Source: an uncultured Eggerthellaceae bacterium
Lineage (GTDB): Bacteria; Actinomycetota; Coriobacteriia; Coriobacteriales; Eggerthellaceae
Assembly: GCA_905234785.1 (NCBI GenBank)
Contig: CAJOIP010000002.1
Location: 1 to 64,000, forward strand
Length of the DNA: 64,000 bases
Direction of reading: 5' to 3'
Shown one piece after another: positions 21,857 through 31,215 of this stretch. The translations under genes were made by a program, and so were the position numbers. How positions within the stretch are numbered: the first letter of the stretch is position 1; each line of letters begins with the position of its first letter. Under the pieces are notes generated by a model. That model was not told the origin of the DNA, did not search any database, and saw nothing but the letters and a program-made list of their open reading frames with translations.

Positions 21857-24800
21857 TTACTTGCGGAAACGCGCGAAGAAGCCCTGCTTCTTATCGGGCG
21901 GCATCTCGATTTCGCGGTGACCGGCCTCGAAGAACCCCTGAACCTCGTCCTCGTCGGCCTCGTTCGATTGCTTATCAGCCGTTTCCGCTTCGGCTGGGGC
22001 GGCCTCGTCGACGACGGTCTGAGCGGGCTGCTCCTCCTGAACCACCGGCTGTTCGGGCGTTTGCGTTTCCACCACGAGGCCTGCGAGATGAGCGGACAAG
22101 TCATCGGACGACATCGGGGCTTCAGGCTGCAGCGCGGCCTCGTCGGCCTCATCGGCTTCAAATGCCTGCGGCTCGCCGACGCCTTCGATAGCCGGCTTCG
22201 GTGCGAGGATGTCATCGAGCGTCATCTCCGTCAGCGGCTCGACAGGCTCTGGCTCATCCGGCTCGGCTTCCCCGACGCCCTCGATCGCTTCGCTCGAAGG
22301 CTCGGCAACATCGTCGAAGACCTCGGTTTCGGTGATGTCTGCGAAAGCCTCGGGTTCGGCAGCCTCTGCAATGGGCTCGGGCTCGAACGTCGGCTCTTCC
22401 TGGATGATGGCGGGGGCTTCTTGCAGCGGGACGGATTGTCCCGGCGTAGCGCTCAGCTGGGCGATGAGCTCGGAAACGCGATCGGATGACGCGGCGGGCT
22501 CGGGCTCTTGGGCCACGTTGCCGGACACGATCTCGTCAAGCGTCATGTCGTGGATGGCGAAGTCGGCCGCGTCTGCGCTCTCCGTGGTTTCAAAAGCCGT
22601 TTCCGCAACCTCGTCATACGGGTTGGTTGCGAGCGCGGCGCCGAGTTCCGCGTCGAGGGCGGAAAGGTCGACCGAGGCGATGGGCAGCGGCTCGATGGCC
22701 GGTTCTTGTTCGGGCTCGAGCGCAGACTCGGGCTCAGCGGGCTGCTCTTCGGCGGTTTCGGCGGCAGGTTCTTCAACCGTTTCGTCGGCAGGTTCAGGAA
22801 TGGCTTCGGGTTCGACCTCGACCTCAGCTTCGGGTTCGGGTTCGGGCTCAGGCTCAGGTTCGGCCTCGGGTTCGACCTCGACCTCGGGCTCGGGTTCGGG
22901 TTCGAGGTCGAGGTCGGTCTTGGCCTCAGGTTCGGGTTCAACCTCGGCCTCGGCGACCGGCTCGATTGCGTCTGCGCTGAAACCGGGAATCGGCTCGGCG
23001 ATGATCGGGGCGGAGGAGAGGATCTCCTCGATTGTGAGGTCGGTTAGCGCTGCCGCAGGCTCTTCCGCCACGGTCTCTTCTGCGGCAGGTTCCTCGAAGT
23101 CGACCTCGGGAAGGGGCTCGTCATCGAATTCAGGCTCGTCGGCGAGCTCGTCATCGATGACGATGACCGGGATCCTCTCGGTGATCGAATTCGATTCGCC
23201 GATAGAGCTCATCGTGGCTTCCTCGGCGGCGTCGGCGGCGCGCTTGATCAGCGTTGCCTGGGCGTCGAACGGAGGCTTGGGGTTGCCGTCCTCGTCGAGG
23301 TCGCAGAAGGCGCCGAGCGGCGTGTACGTGGCGTTCGGGCGCAGCTCGCGCAGTTTGGCGGTGTCGCGCATGCATACGTCGATGTAGGAAAGCACCTTGT
23401 TGCGGATCTCGCCGCCGGGAAGCGGCCAGGCGATTTCCACGCGCTTGTTCAGGTTGCGCGTCATGAGGTCGGCGCTCGAAAGGTAGATGACGCAGTCGTC
23501 GGCGGGGCCGAAGCAGTAGATGCGGCTATGCTCGAGCAAGCGGCCGACGATCGACACGACGCGCACGTTTTCGGTGGCGCCCTTCACCTGCGGGATGAGG
23601 CAGCAGATGCCGCGTATGAACAGCGTGATGCGCACGCCCGCGCACGACGCCTCGGAAATCTTCTCGAGGATGTCCTTGTCGGTGATGGAATTGGCCTTCA
23701 TGAACGCGCTGGCGGGCAGGCCCATGCGGGCGCGCTCGATCTGCTTGTCGAGGTTGTCGATGAGCATCGTCTTTATCTGCAGCGGCGCGACGCGCAGGAT
23801 GTCGTAGTTGTCCGACACGTTTTCCAGCTGCATGTTGCGGAAGAACTCGACGGCGTCGCGGCCGAACGCCTCGTCGGTCGTGATGAACGAGAAGTCGGTG
23901 TAGAGCTTGGCCGTCTTCTCGTTGTAATTGCCGGTGCCGAGCTGCGTGATGTGCTGGATCGCGCCATCGGGCGTGCGACGCGTGATGCAGCAGATCTTCG
24001 AATGCACCTTGTAATCGCGGAAGCCGTACAAAACGTTGCAGCCGGCTTGCTCGAAGCGCTGCGACCATTCGATGTTGTTGTTCTCGTCGAACCGCGCGCG
24101 CAGCTCGAAGAGCGCCGTGACCTCCTTGCCGGCGTCGGCGGCGGCGATGAGCGCCTCGGCCAGATGCGACTGGCTTGCCAGGCGGTACAGCGTGATCTTG
24201 ATCGAGATGACGTCGGGGTCGTTCGCGGCTTCGCGCAGAAGCTGCACGAACGGGTCCATGCTCTCGTACGGGTAGGACATGAGCACGTCGTGTTCGGCCA
24301 CCTGGTCGATGATGCGGCGCTTGCGGTCGAAGCACGTGGGCCATGCGGGCGTGAACGGAGGGTTCGACAGGCGCTCGCGCTTCTTGTCGGAAAGCCGGTT
24401 GCCCAGGCCCCACGTGAAGCTGAGGTCGAGCGGCACGATGGTGTCGTACATCTGGTAGCGCTTCAAATCGAGCTTCTTCAGCATGAGCTTTTCCATGACC
24501 GGCGACAGCGGCCGTTCGCATTCCAGGCGCACCGGAGCCAGGCGCGCGCGCTGCTTCAGCAGGCGCTTCATGTGCTCGCGGTAATCTTCGTCCTGCTCGT
24601 CGAAGCCCTGGTTGGCGTCGATGTCGGCGTTGCGCGTGACGCAGATGACGTTGGTGTGCTTGATCTTGTACATGCTGAAGATCTCGGGCACGAACATCTC
24701 GATGGCATGCTCGAGCAATATGAACTGGAAGCCGCGCCCGGGCAGCTTGATGACGCGCTCGCACTGGTGCGGCAGCGGGATGAGCCCGAGCACCACGCCC

Positions 24801-25546
24801 TCGGCGCCGCCCTTGTCCTTCTTGGACTTCTCCTTGTCCTTCTTCTTTTTCTTCTTGCCGCGCTCTGCCTCGGCCGCCTCGTCGTCGAGGCGCACGAGGA
24901 TGTAAAGCTTGCCGTTTTCCAAATGGGGGAACGGGTGGCGCGAGTTGATGATCTGCGGCGAGAGGAACGGCTCGATGTTGTGTTTCACGAGCCCGAACAG
25001 GTAGTTGCGCTGCTCGTCGGACAAATCGTCGGGGCGCAGGTGGCGCACGCCTTCCTTGGCGAGCTGCCCGCGCACGTGCTCGTAGGTCGATTCGTGGATA
25101 GGGTACAGTTCGTGACAGCGCTCGTGGATGGCGCGGATCTGCTCTTTGGCCGTCATGCCCGTCTTCGAGTCGATGACGGGCGGGTCGATGAACGACAGGT
25201 CGGTGAGGCTGCCGACGCGCACCATGAAGAACTCCTGGAGGTTGCTCCAGAAGATCGAGATGAAGTTCAGGCGCTCGAGCAGCGGCACCGACTCGTCGGC
25301 GCCTTGGTCGAGCACGCGCTCGTCGAACGTCAGCCAGGACAGTTCGCGGTTCTGCATGAAGACGTTCGAGCCGCCGTCCTCGTCCTCGCTCCCGTCGTCC
25401 CCGTCGTCGTATTCGTCGTAGGCATCGGCGTCTTCGGAGGCGTCCGCAAGGACCGCTTCGTCGGATGCGGGTGCCAGAGGCTTGAACGCTGAAACGGCGC
25501 CGAACTCGCCGAGGGTTGCGTCGTCGATGATGCTCTCTTCGCTCAT
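21857..25546 (-). CDS. ppk: Polyphosphate kinase 1 with long acidic C-terminal tail
   Basis: PPK1 reversibly polymerises ATP gamma-phosphates into polyphosphate. From ATG 25546 (AGAGGAAACC upstream) it has 1229 aa, against about 700 in the family. An acidic N-terminus (residues ~35-55) is followed by the PPK1 core from [16 protein letters not shown]. The core contains the phospho-His segment [31 protein letters not shown] and the late PLD-like motif region [21 protein letters not shown] lysine-rich insert ([16 protein letters not shown], coded near 24806-24870) interrupts the N-terminal part. From about residue 760 on is a Glu/Pro/Ala-rich tail with EPEPE runs and three copies of a motif like MTLDEIV. 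Tail function is unknown. Divergent from pap. Confidence 0.93.
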   Translation of the reverse strand: MSEESIIDDATLGEFGAVSAFKPLAPASDEAVLADASEDADAYDEYDDGDDGSEDEDGGSNVFMQNRELSWLTFDERVLDQGADESVPLLERLNFISIFWSNLQEFFMVRVGSLTDLSFIDPPVIDSKTGMTAKEQIRAIHERCHELYPIHESTYEHVRGQLAKEGVRHLRPDDLSDEQRNYLFGLVKHNIEPFLSPQIINSRHPFPHLENGKLYILVRLDDEAAEAERGKKKKKKDKEKSKKDKGGAEGVVLGLIPLPHQCERVIKLPGRGFQFILLEHAIEMFVPEIFSMYKIKHTNVICVTRNADIDANQGFDEQDEDYREHMKRLLKQRARLAPVRLECERPLSPVMEKLMLKKLDLKRYQMYDTIVPLDLSFTWGLGNRLSDKKRERLSNPPFTPAWPTCFDRKRRIIDQVAEHDVLMSYPYESMDPFVQLLREAANDPDVISIKITLYRLASQSHLAEALIAAADAGKEVTALFELRARFDENNNIEWSQRFEQAGCNVLYGFRDYKVHSKICCITRRTPDGAIQHITQLGTGNYNEKTAKLYTDFSFITTDEAFGRDAVEFFRNMQLENVSDNYDILRVAPLQIKTMLIDNLDKQIERARMGLPASAFMKANSITDKDILEKISEASCAGVRITLFIRGICCLIPQVKGATENVRVVSIVGRLLEHSRIYCFGPADDCVIYLSSADLMTRNLNKRVEIAWPLPGGEIRNKVLSYIDVCMRDTAKLRELRPNATYTPLGAFCDLDEDGNPKPPFDAQATLIKRAADAAEEATMSSIGESNSITERIPVIVIDDELADEPEFDDEPLPEVDFEEPAAEETVAEEPAAALTDLTIEEILSSAPIIAEPIPGFSADAIEPVAEAEVEPEPEAKTDLDLEPEPEPEVEVEPEAEPEPEPEPEPEAEVEVEPEAIPEPADETVEEPAAETAEEQPAEPESALEPEQEPAIEPLPIASVDLSALDAELGAALATNPYDEVAETAFETTESADAADFAIHDMTLDEIVSGNVAQEPEPAASSDRVSELIAQLSATPGQSVPLQEAPAIIQEEPTFEPEPIAEAAEPEAFADITETEVFDDVAEPSSEAIEGVGEAEPDEPEPVEPLTEMTLDDILAPKPAIEGVGEPQAFEADEADEAALQPEAPMSSDDLSAHLAGLVVETQTPEQPVVQEEQPAQTVVDEAAPAEAETADKQSNEADEDEVQGFFEAGHREIEMPPDKKQGFFARFRK

Positions 25547-25649
25547 ACGGTTTCCTCTGTTCACGATGGAATTAAAACAACTCTACACTATACCTCATCA
25601 GGGTGCATATTTGGTGTATCATCGAGGCATCTTAGAGAAAGGAAACCGC
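25547..25649. promoter_or_regulatory. Divergent promoter region between ppk and pap
   Basis: About 100 bp, markedly AT-richer than its surroundings. Candidate -10 boxes are TATCAT (plus, around 25616) and TATAGT (minus, around 25590), without clear -35 partners. A polyphosphate-making and a polyphosphate-using gene share this region, so common control is plausible. Confidence 0.4.
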
Positions 25650-27407
25650 ATGCTCGAGCAGGTCGATTTCACGGTCGAGAAAATCTCGAAGGAAGACTAC
25701 AAGCCGCACCACAAAGAGCTCATCAACAAGCTCGTCGTGCTGCAACAGCAGGCGCGCGCCAAGGGAATCGGCCTTGTGGTGCTGTTCGAGGGCTGGGGCG
25801 GCGCCGGCAAGGGCAGCCGCATTTCCGACCTCATGTACGAGCTCGACGCCCGCGCCACTACGGTGCATGTGACGGAGGACTTCGACGTCGAGGCGGCGCG
25901 CAAGTTCGTGGGCTCCGAATGGGGCGTTTCCGATTTCAAGCCCGTCATGCAGGAATTCTGGCAGGCGCTCGGCGAGCGCGGGACCATCACGTTCTACGAC
26001 CGCGGCTGGTACACGGCCGCCATCGACCAGGCGCTGTTCGAGCTGACGGGCGACAAGCCCAAGGTCGCGAAGAAGCTCGACAAGAAATCGAAGGAGCATC
26101 CGCTTCTGGAAGACGGCGCCTCGAAGGCGCGCGGCGAGTTCCACGGCGACGTCGTCGCCAGCTACCAGCGCATCGCGCACAACTTCGAGCGGATGCTCGT
26201 CGACGACGGCTACATCGTCATCAAGCTGTTCGTGCACGTGTCGAAGGAAGCCCAGAAAAAGCGCCTCGAGCGCCTGCATGACAATCCGAACACGACGTGG
26301 CGCGTGAGCCCTGAGAAGCTCGCCCAGGTGAAGCATTACGACAAGGCCTACCAGCTGTACGACCGCCTGCTCGAGACGAGCAACTTCGCGTTCGCCCCTT
26401 GGACGCTCGTCAACGGCGAGGACAAGCGCGCCGCGAACCTGCAGGTCGCCCAAGCGCTCGTCGACGCCATCGAGCACGCGCTCGCGGCCAGGCCCGACGA
26501 AGCGGCCGAGGCCGCCAAGAAGAAGGCGGCGGAAAACTCCGCCCGCGCGGCTGCCGCCATCGGCGACGGCGGTGCCGAGGGAACTGAAGTCGACGATGCC
26601 GAGGCCGTGCGCAAAGCCGCCGAGGCGGAAGCGGCGCTTCAGCACTCGCAGGCCCCGCGCGGTTCCAACTACATCATCATGGCCGGCTACCCGCAAATCG
26701 ACCACGCGAAACCGAAGCCGGTCATCGAAACCGACGAGGAGTACAAAGCGCAGCTCAAGGCCGAGCAGGCGCGCTTCGCCGAACTCGAGCTGGAAATGTA
26801 CCAGAAGCGCGTGCCGCTCATGCTCATGTACGAAGGCTGGGATGCAGCGGGCAAGGGCGGCAACATCAAGCGCGTGTGCCAGGCCATCGACGCGCGCGCC
26901 TACACCATCTTCCCGTCGCCTGCGCCGACGAAGCCCGAGCTCATGCACCCGCACCTGTGGCGCTACTGGATACGCCTCCCGAAGGCCGGCCACGTCGGCA
27001 TCTACGACCGCAGCTGGTACGGCCGCGTGCTCGTCGAGCGCATCGAGGGCTTCTCGTCGACCGACCAATGGTCCCGCGCGTACGACGAGATCAACGCGTT
27101 CGAATACGAGCTCGTGCAATGGGGCGCCATCCTGCTGAAGTTCTGGGTCGACATTACGCCCGAAGAGCAACTGCGCCGCTTCGAGGCGCGTCAGGCCGAC
27201 CCCAACAAGATTTGGAAGATCACCGACGAGGATTGGCGCAACCGCGACAAGTATCCGCAGTACAAGCAGGCGGTCGACGACATGTTCCGCCTGACGTCCA
27301 CCACGTTCGCGCCGTGGATCGTGCTCGAGAGCGACGACAAGCGCTATGCCCGCGTCCAGGCGCTGCGCGCCATCAACGAGGCGCTCGAAGAGCGCATGCA
27401 CAAGTAG
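25650..27407 (+). CDS. pap: Polyphosphate:AMP phosphotransferase (two-domain PPK2)
   Basis: Tandem PPK2 protein (585 aa) expected to phosphorylate AMP to ADP using polyphosphate. The first PPK2 domain has Walker A EGWGGAGKGSR and YDRGWYTAAIDQ. The second, after an Ala-rich linker (~residues 280-335), has YEGWDAAGKGGNIKRVCQ and YDRSWYGRVLVERIEGF. Two fused domains are typical of class II PPK2 (PAP). ATG 25650 follows AAAGGAAACC; the 56 extra residues in the track are rejected because they cover the promoter region. The sortase gene begins 4 bp after its stop. Confidence 0.92.
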   Translation: MLEQVDFTVEKISKEDYKPHHKELINKLVVLQQQARAKGIGLVVLFEGWGGAGKGSRISDLMYELDARATTVHVTEDFDVEAARKFVGSEWGVSDFKPVMQEFWQALGERGTITFYDRGWYTAAIDQALFELTGDKPKVAKKLDKKSKEHPLLEDGASKARGEFHGDVVASYQRIAHNFERMLVDDGYIVIKLFVHVSKEAQKKRLERLHDNPNTTWRVSPEKLAQVKHYDKAYQLYDRLLETSNFAFAPWTLVNGEDKRAANLQVAQALVDAIEHALAARPDEAAEAAKKKAAENSARAAAAIGDGGAEGTEVDDAEAVRKAAEAEAALQHSQAPRGSNYIIMAGYPQIDHAKPKPVIETDEEYKAQLKAEQARFAELELEMYQKRVPLMLMYEGWDAAGKGGNIKRVCQAIDARAYTIFPSPAPTKPELMHPHLWRYWIRLPKAGHVGIYDRSWYGRVLVERIEGFSSTDQWSRAYDEINAFEYELVQWGAILLKFWVDITPEEQLRRFEARQADPNKIWKITDEDWRNRDKYPQYKQAVDDMFRLTSTTFAPWIVLESDDKRYARVQALRAINEALEERMHK

Positions 27408-27410
27408 ACC

Positions 27411-28292
27411 ATGGCCGATTACAGCAACGCACATAGTCGGAAGAAGGGCGGACGCGGATGGCGCGCGGTCTTCGTCATCGCGCTCATCGTGCTCATCGCA
27501 TCGCTTGTGGCGCTCGGCGTCATCGCGTTCAGCTACTTCCAAGGGCAATGGAAATACGGGAAGGTGGCCGACGATTCGGGCTTCGACCCCAATGACAACG
27601 CGGGAGTTGCCGAGCTGAACGTCGACTGGGACGCGCTGCTCGCCGTGAACGGCGATACGGTCGCATGGCTGTACGTTCCGAACACCAACATCAACTACCC
27701 CGTGGTGCGCGGAGAAGACAACGAGTACTACCTCACGCACGATTTCGACGGAACGGCGGGCTGGCTTGCGAACTACGGCTCGGTGTTCATGGACTACCGC
27801 AACAACCCCGACTGGTCGGACGAGTTGTATTTCCTCTACGGCCATCATATGAACGACGGGTCGATGTTCACCGACGTGGCTGCCATGACCGATCAGGCGC
27901 GGTTCGACGAATGCCGCACGGTATACGTGCTCAGCCCGAAGGGCAACTTCAAGCTGAGGACGTTCGCCATGGTGCATGTGGCCGCCGACGACCCGCTCGT
28001 GCAACCCGGTTTCGCCACGCCCGAGGACATGGCGGCGTATGTGCAGGACAAGGTCAACCGCTCGGTCGTCGAGCCCGGCAAGCTGCCGGACGTGTCGAAG
28101 ATAAAGAAGGCGTTCGCGTTCGCCACATGCGATAACCTGTACAGCGACGGCCGATACGTGCTGTACGCGTATGTCGAGGAGACGTCTGCCGAGGGGCTGT
28201 CGGGCGATTTGGGCATCACGGCCGATGACGGGCAGGCGAACGGCTTTGTTAACGATTTGATGGTCGAAGACGAGGAACAGGAGATGCCATGA
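27411..28292 (+). CDS. Class B sortase
   Basis: Cysteine transpeptidase attaching secreted proteins to the cell wall or forming pilin links. A short basic N-terminus is followed by a single membrane anchor (VFVIALIVLIASLVALGVIAF, ~residues 20-40). The extracellular catalytic domain has VAWLYVPNTNINYPVV, the His motif YGHHMNDGSMF (His 145) and the Cys motif FATCDN (Cys 240) with an Arg at GRYVLYAYV. This arrangement fits the SrtB-like class. No LPxTG or NPxTN substrate is encoded in the window. It lies 4 bp after pap and overlaps purM by ATGA, an unusual operon. Confidence 0.9.
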   Translation: MADYSNAHSRKKGGRGWRAVFVIALIVLIASLVALGVIAFSYFQGQWKYGKVADDSGFDPNDNAGVAELNVDWDALLAVNGDTVAWLYVPNTNINYPVVRGEDNEYYLTHDFDGTAGWLANYGSVFMDYRNNPDWSDELYFLYGHHMNDGSMFTDVAAMTDQARFDECRTVYVLSPKGNFKLRTFAMVHVAADDPLVQPGFATPEDMAAYVQDKVNRSVVEPGKLPDVSKIKKAFAFATCDNLYSDGRYVLYAYVEETSAEGLSGDLGITADDGQANGFVNDLMVEDEEQEMP

Positions 28293-29362
28293 CCGAAGGC
28301 AAGCAGGTGACGTACGCTCAGGCAGGCGTCGATATCGAAGAGGGCGCACGCGCCGTCGACGCCATCAAGGGCATCGTCCATTCAACGTACCGCGCCGAGG
28401 TCGTGGGCGATATCGGCGGGTTCGGCGGCCTGTTTTCCATAGCGGCCGCCAAGGACATGGAAGACCCGCTGCTCGTGTCGGGCACCGACGGCGTGGGTAC
28501 GAAGCTGAAGATCGCCCAGATGCTCGGCAAGCACGACACGGTGGGCATCGACTTGGTCGCCATGTGCGCGAACGACATCCTGGCAACCGGCGCCGAGCCG
28601 CTGTTCTTCCTCGACTACGTCGCGGTGGGGAAGCTCGATTCCAAGGCCATGGCGGAAATCGTGTCGGGCATCGGCGAAGGGTGCCGTCAGGCCGGCTGCT
28701 CCCTCATCGGCGGCGAGATGGCCGAGCACCCCGGCGTCATGGACCCGTCCGACTACGACCTGTCGGGCTTCTGCGTCGGCATCGTCGACCGTCCCCGCAT
28801 GCTGAATCCCGAATCGGTGAAGCCGGGCGATTTGCTCGTGGGCCTCATGTCGAGCGGCCTTCATTCCAACGGCTATTCGCTGGCGCGCAAGGTGTGTTTG
28901 GAGGGCAAGACGCTCGAAGAGGTCACCGCGCCGGTCGACGCGCTCGGCGGCAAGGGCGTCGCCGAGGCGTTGCTCGAACCCACGCGCATTTACGTGAACG
29001 GGGTGCGCCACGTCATGGAGAAGTGCCCCGATGCGATTCGCGCGCTGGCGCACATAACGGGCGGCGGCATCACCGAGAACCTCAACCGCGCGTTGAACGA
29101 CCAGGTCGATGCCGTGGTCGAGCTCGGTAGCTGGGCTGTGCCGCCCATCGTGCGGTACACGTGCGAGGCGGCGAGCCTTTCCGAAGAGGAAGCGCTCAAG
29201 ACGTTCAACATGGGCGTCGGCATGGTGCTCATCATCGACCCGTCGACGTTCGGCGCCGTGCGACGCGCCTGCGAGCAGGCCGGCGAAGTCACGCGCCTCA
29301 TCGGTCGCGTGGAAGAGGGCACCGGCATCGTCCGCTACACGAACCAAGGCAGCCTGCTGTAG
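28289..29362 (+). CDS. purM: Phosphoribosylformylglycinamidine cyclo-ligase
   Basis: AIR synthetase, fifth step of de novo purine synthesis: ATP-dependent ring closure of FGAM to AIR. Family motifs include YAQAGVDIEEGARAVDAIKG, VSGTDGVGTKLKIAQML, DLVAMCANDILATGAEPLF, GGEMAEHPG and ITGGGITENLNRAL. Length 357 aa. ATG 28289 overlaps the sortase stop. purN follows about 100 bp downstream, beyond a repeat element. Confidence 0.96.
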   Translation: MTEGKQVTYAQAGVDIEEGARAVDAIKGIVHSTYRAEVVGDIGGFGGLFSIAAAKDMEDPLLVSGTDGVGTKLKIAQMLGKHDTVGIDLVAMCANDILATGAEPLFFLDYVAVGKLDSKAMAEIVSGIGEGCRQAGCSLIGGEMAEHPGVMDPSDYDLSGFCVGIVDRPRMLNPESVKPGDLLVGLMSSGLHSNGYSLARKVCLEGKTLEEVTAPVDALGGKGVAEALLEPTRIYVNGVRHVMEKCPDAIRALAHITGGGITENLNRALNDQVDAVVELGSWAVPPIVRYTCEAASLSEEEALKTFNMGVGMVLIIDPSTFGAVRRACEQAGEVTRLIGRVEEGTGIVRYTNQGSLL

Positions 29363-29378
29363 TAAGTTCGGAACGGCC

Positions 29379-29420
29379 CCGTAGGGGCGCGATTCATCGC
29401 GCCCGCCGCCGAAGGCGGAT
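29379..29420. repeat. Left half of the GTAGGGGCG repeat element
   Basis: The arm starting CCGTAGGGGCGCGATTCATC plus the small CGCCGCCGAAGGCGG hairpin match the left end of the 11729 element essentially base for base. No right arm follows. It separates purM from purN. Confidence 0.8.
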
Positions 29421-29468
29421 TCATCAGAAGCGCGAAGCGCTTACACGTGCAAGAAAGGGCATCGCAAC

Positions 29469-30083
29469 ATGACGGATAAGCTGAAAATCGGCGTGCTCAT
29501 ATCAGGCAGCGGAACCAACTTGCAGGCCATCATCGACGCCGCGGACGAGGGCCTGCCGATTGAGATCGTCCACGTGGTGTCCTCGCGTCCCGATGCATAT
29601 GGAATCGAGCGCGCGAAGGCGGCGGGCATTCCCGTGCTCGTCATGAACCGCGAGGTGTACTCCGACGCGCGCGCGGCGGACACGATGATCGCCGACACGC
29701 TGAAGGCGTCCGGTGCCGAATACGTCGTCATGGCCGGTTACATGCGCATGGTCACGGGCGTCTTGCTCGATGCGTACCCTAACCGCATCCTGAACCTGCA
29801 TCCCGCGCTGCTGCCCTCCTTCAAGGGCGCGCATGCCATACAAGACGCATTCGACGCGGGCGTGAAGGTCACGGGCGTCACCGTCCATTTCGCGAACGCC
29901 GAATACGACAAGGGCCCGATCGTCGCCCAGCGTGCCGTCACCGTGCGCGAGGACGACACGGTCGACACGCTCGAAGCGCGCATCCACGCTGCTGAATACG
30001 AGATATACCCCCAGGTCCTGGGTTGGCTTGCCGACGGCCGCGTCACCGTGTCGGAAGACGGCAAGGTCCACATAAGCGAGTAG
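29469..30083 (+). CDS. purN: Phosphoribosylglycinamide formyltransferase
   Basis: GAR transformylase using 10-formyl-tetrahydrofolate, third step of purine synthesis. The glycinamide-binding loop ISGSGTNLQAIIDA, the catalytic Asn-His segment NRILNLHPALLPSFKG and GVTVHFANAEYDKGPIV (His and Asp of the active site) are all there. Length 204 aa. ATG 29469 has AAGAAAGGGC upstream. Six bases separate it from the XdhC-family gene. Confidence 0.95.
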   Translation: MTDKLKIGVLISGSGTNLQAIIDAADEGLPIEIVHVVSSRPDAYGIERAKAAGIPVLVMNREVYSDARAADTMIADTLKASGAEYVVMAGYMRMVTGVLLDAYPNRILNLHPALLPSFKGAHAIQDAFDAGVKVTGVTVHFANAEYDKGPIVAQRAVTVREDDTVDTLEARIHAAEYEIYPQVLGWLADGRVTVSEDGKVHISE

Positions 30084-30089
30084 GAAGCG

Positions 30090-31088
30090 ATGGTGAACAT
30101 GAACAAGGAGACGCTCGAAGCGATAATCGAAGACCTGAAGGCGGGGCGCACGCCGACGATCACGACGGCAGACGTGCCGGCGTTCAGCGAGGAAGCCACG
30201 GCTGGGAACGACCACCTGTCACCGACTGACCTCGACATCATCGCGCAAAGCCTTGCCGAAGCGGACATTCCCACCTTCGAGCGAGCGCTCAAGGCCGTCG
30301 AAGAAGGCGAGCTCGCATGGCTCGGGTTCAAGGTCGTGTACGACCCCGCCGTCGCGCAGGCGAAATCGGGCATCGGATTCACGAAGGATTACGGCGAGGT
30401 CGGTTCGGCCGACGGCGAGCCGCTCGTGTTCTTCTGCAACGATGCCAAGGAAATCGTGAGCTCGCGCGAACCCTCCAAGCGCGACTTGTTCCAAATGAAG
30501 GACGTCACGCGCGGGCCTTCCATGCATAACGAGCAGTTCGAGGGCCTCACCTGGGCAAGCGTCGCCCTGTTCGACCCCATCCGCGTGTGGTTGCTCGGCG
30601 CTTCCGACGTCGCCGTCGAGCTCGTGCCGCTCGCGCGCAAGGTCGGCTTCGACGTGCTGGCAGTCGACTATGACACGGCGTACCTCAATGCCGACAGGTT
30701 CCCCGACGCGCATCGCATCTTGCTCGACGGGGAAGGATTCGACGCCTTGTTCGACCTGCACGCGAAGCCCGAAGACTACGTTTGCGTGCTCACGCGCGGC
30801 CACATGCACGATCCGGACGGCTGCATCTGGGCTTCGCGCGAAGGCGTGCACTACATCGGCATGATGGGGTGCAAGGGCAAGAACGACGGCATTCACGACC
30901 TCGTCATCGAAGGCGGCGTCACCGAGGAGCAGTGGAACGCCATCAAGCGGCCGATCGGCCTGAAGTTCGGCGCGAAGACGCCGGCGGAACTCGCGATCGC
31001 CATCGTGGCCGAGCTCATCGACGTGCGCTACCAGCAACGGTATCCGGAAGACGCGCGCAAGAAGCATGAGGATTCGCTGGGTCGATAA
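30090..31088 (+). CDS. XdhC/CoxI-family protein
   Basis: XdhC-family proteins help load the sulfurated molybdenum cofactor into xanthine-dehydrogenase-type enzymes. The C-terminal family segment is clear: GVHYIGMMGCKGKND, then RPIGLKFGAKTPAELAIAIVAE. A Rossmann-like part is seen around RVWLLGASDVAVELVPLARK. The first ~55 residues, before IPTFERALKAVEEGE, are not recognised. No molybdenum hydroxylase genes are in the window, so it is an orphan here; possible purine-catabolism links are suggested only by the adjacent purMN. ATG 30090 follows AGGAAGCG. Confidence 0.82.
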   Translation: MVNMNKETLEAIIEDLKAGRTPTITTADVPAFSEEATAGNDHLSPTDLDIIAQSLAEADIPTFERALKAVEEGELAWLGFKVVYDPAVAQAKSGIGFTKDYGEVGSADGEPLVFFCNDAKEIVSSREPSKRDLFQMKDVTRGPSMHNEQFEGLTWASVALFDPIRVWLLGASDVAVELVPLARKVGFDVLAVDYDTAYLNADRFPDAHRILLDGEGFDALFDLHAKPEDYVCVLTRGHMHDPDGCIWASREGVHYIGMMGCKGKNDGIHDLVIEGGVTEEQWNAIKRPIGLKFGAKTPAELAIAIVAELIDVRYQQRYPEDARKKHEDSLGR

Positions 31089-31120
31089 CGCCATAGAACA
31101 CATCATGTTGCGTTTTATGT

Positions 31121-31149
31121 TTGTCATGACCACATAAAGCTGGTAACAT
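31121..31149 (+). promoter_or_regulatory. Promoter TTGTCA-17-TAACAT
   Basis: TTGTCA at 31121-31126 and TAACAT at 31144-31149 with an exact 17-bp spacer. It lies about 65 bp upstream of the coiled-coil gene at 31216 and probably drives that gene and DUF177. Confidence 0.7.
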
Positions 31150-31215
31150 GCATATGAAGGCCGTCTAATCACGGAGAAAAGGAAGCAAGGGCGGCGATAC
31201 CGGAAGGATTACCTC

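Noticed and set aside
22800-22940. Tandem GGTTCGGGCTC-like repeats considered as CRISPR or satellite
   Set aside because: Period is irregular and in frame with EPEPE codons of the ppk tail; no unique spacers.
22209-23387. 392-aa Ser/Gly-rich plus-strand ORF resembling a surface repeat protein
   Set aside because: It is the complement of the Glu/Pro-rich PPK1 tail (GAG/GAA and CCG codons read backwards give Ser/Gly/Ala). The minus frame continues directly from the PPK1 core.
25632-28349. 905-aa minus-strand ORF across pap and the sortase gene
   Set aside because: Spans two well-supported plus-strand genes and their junction; low-complexity composition, no domain.
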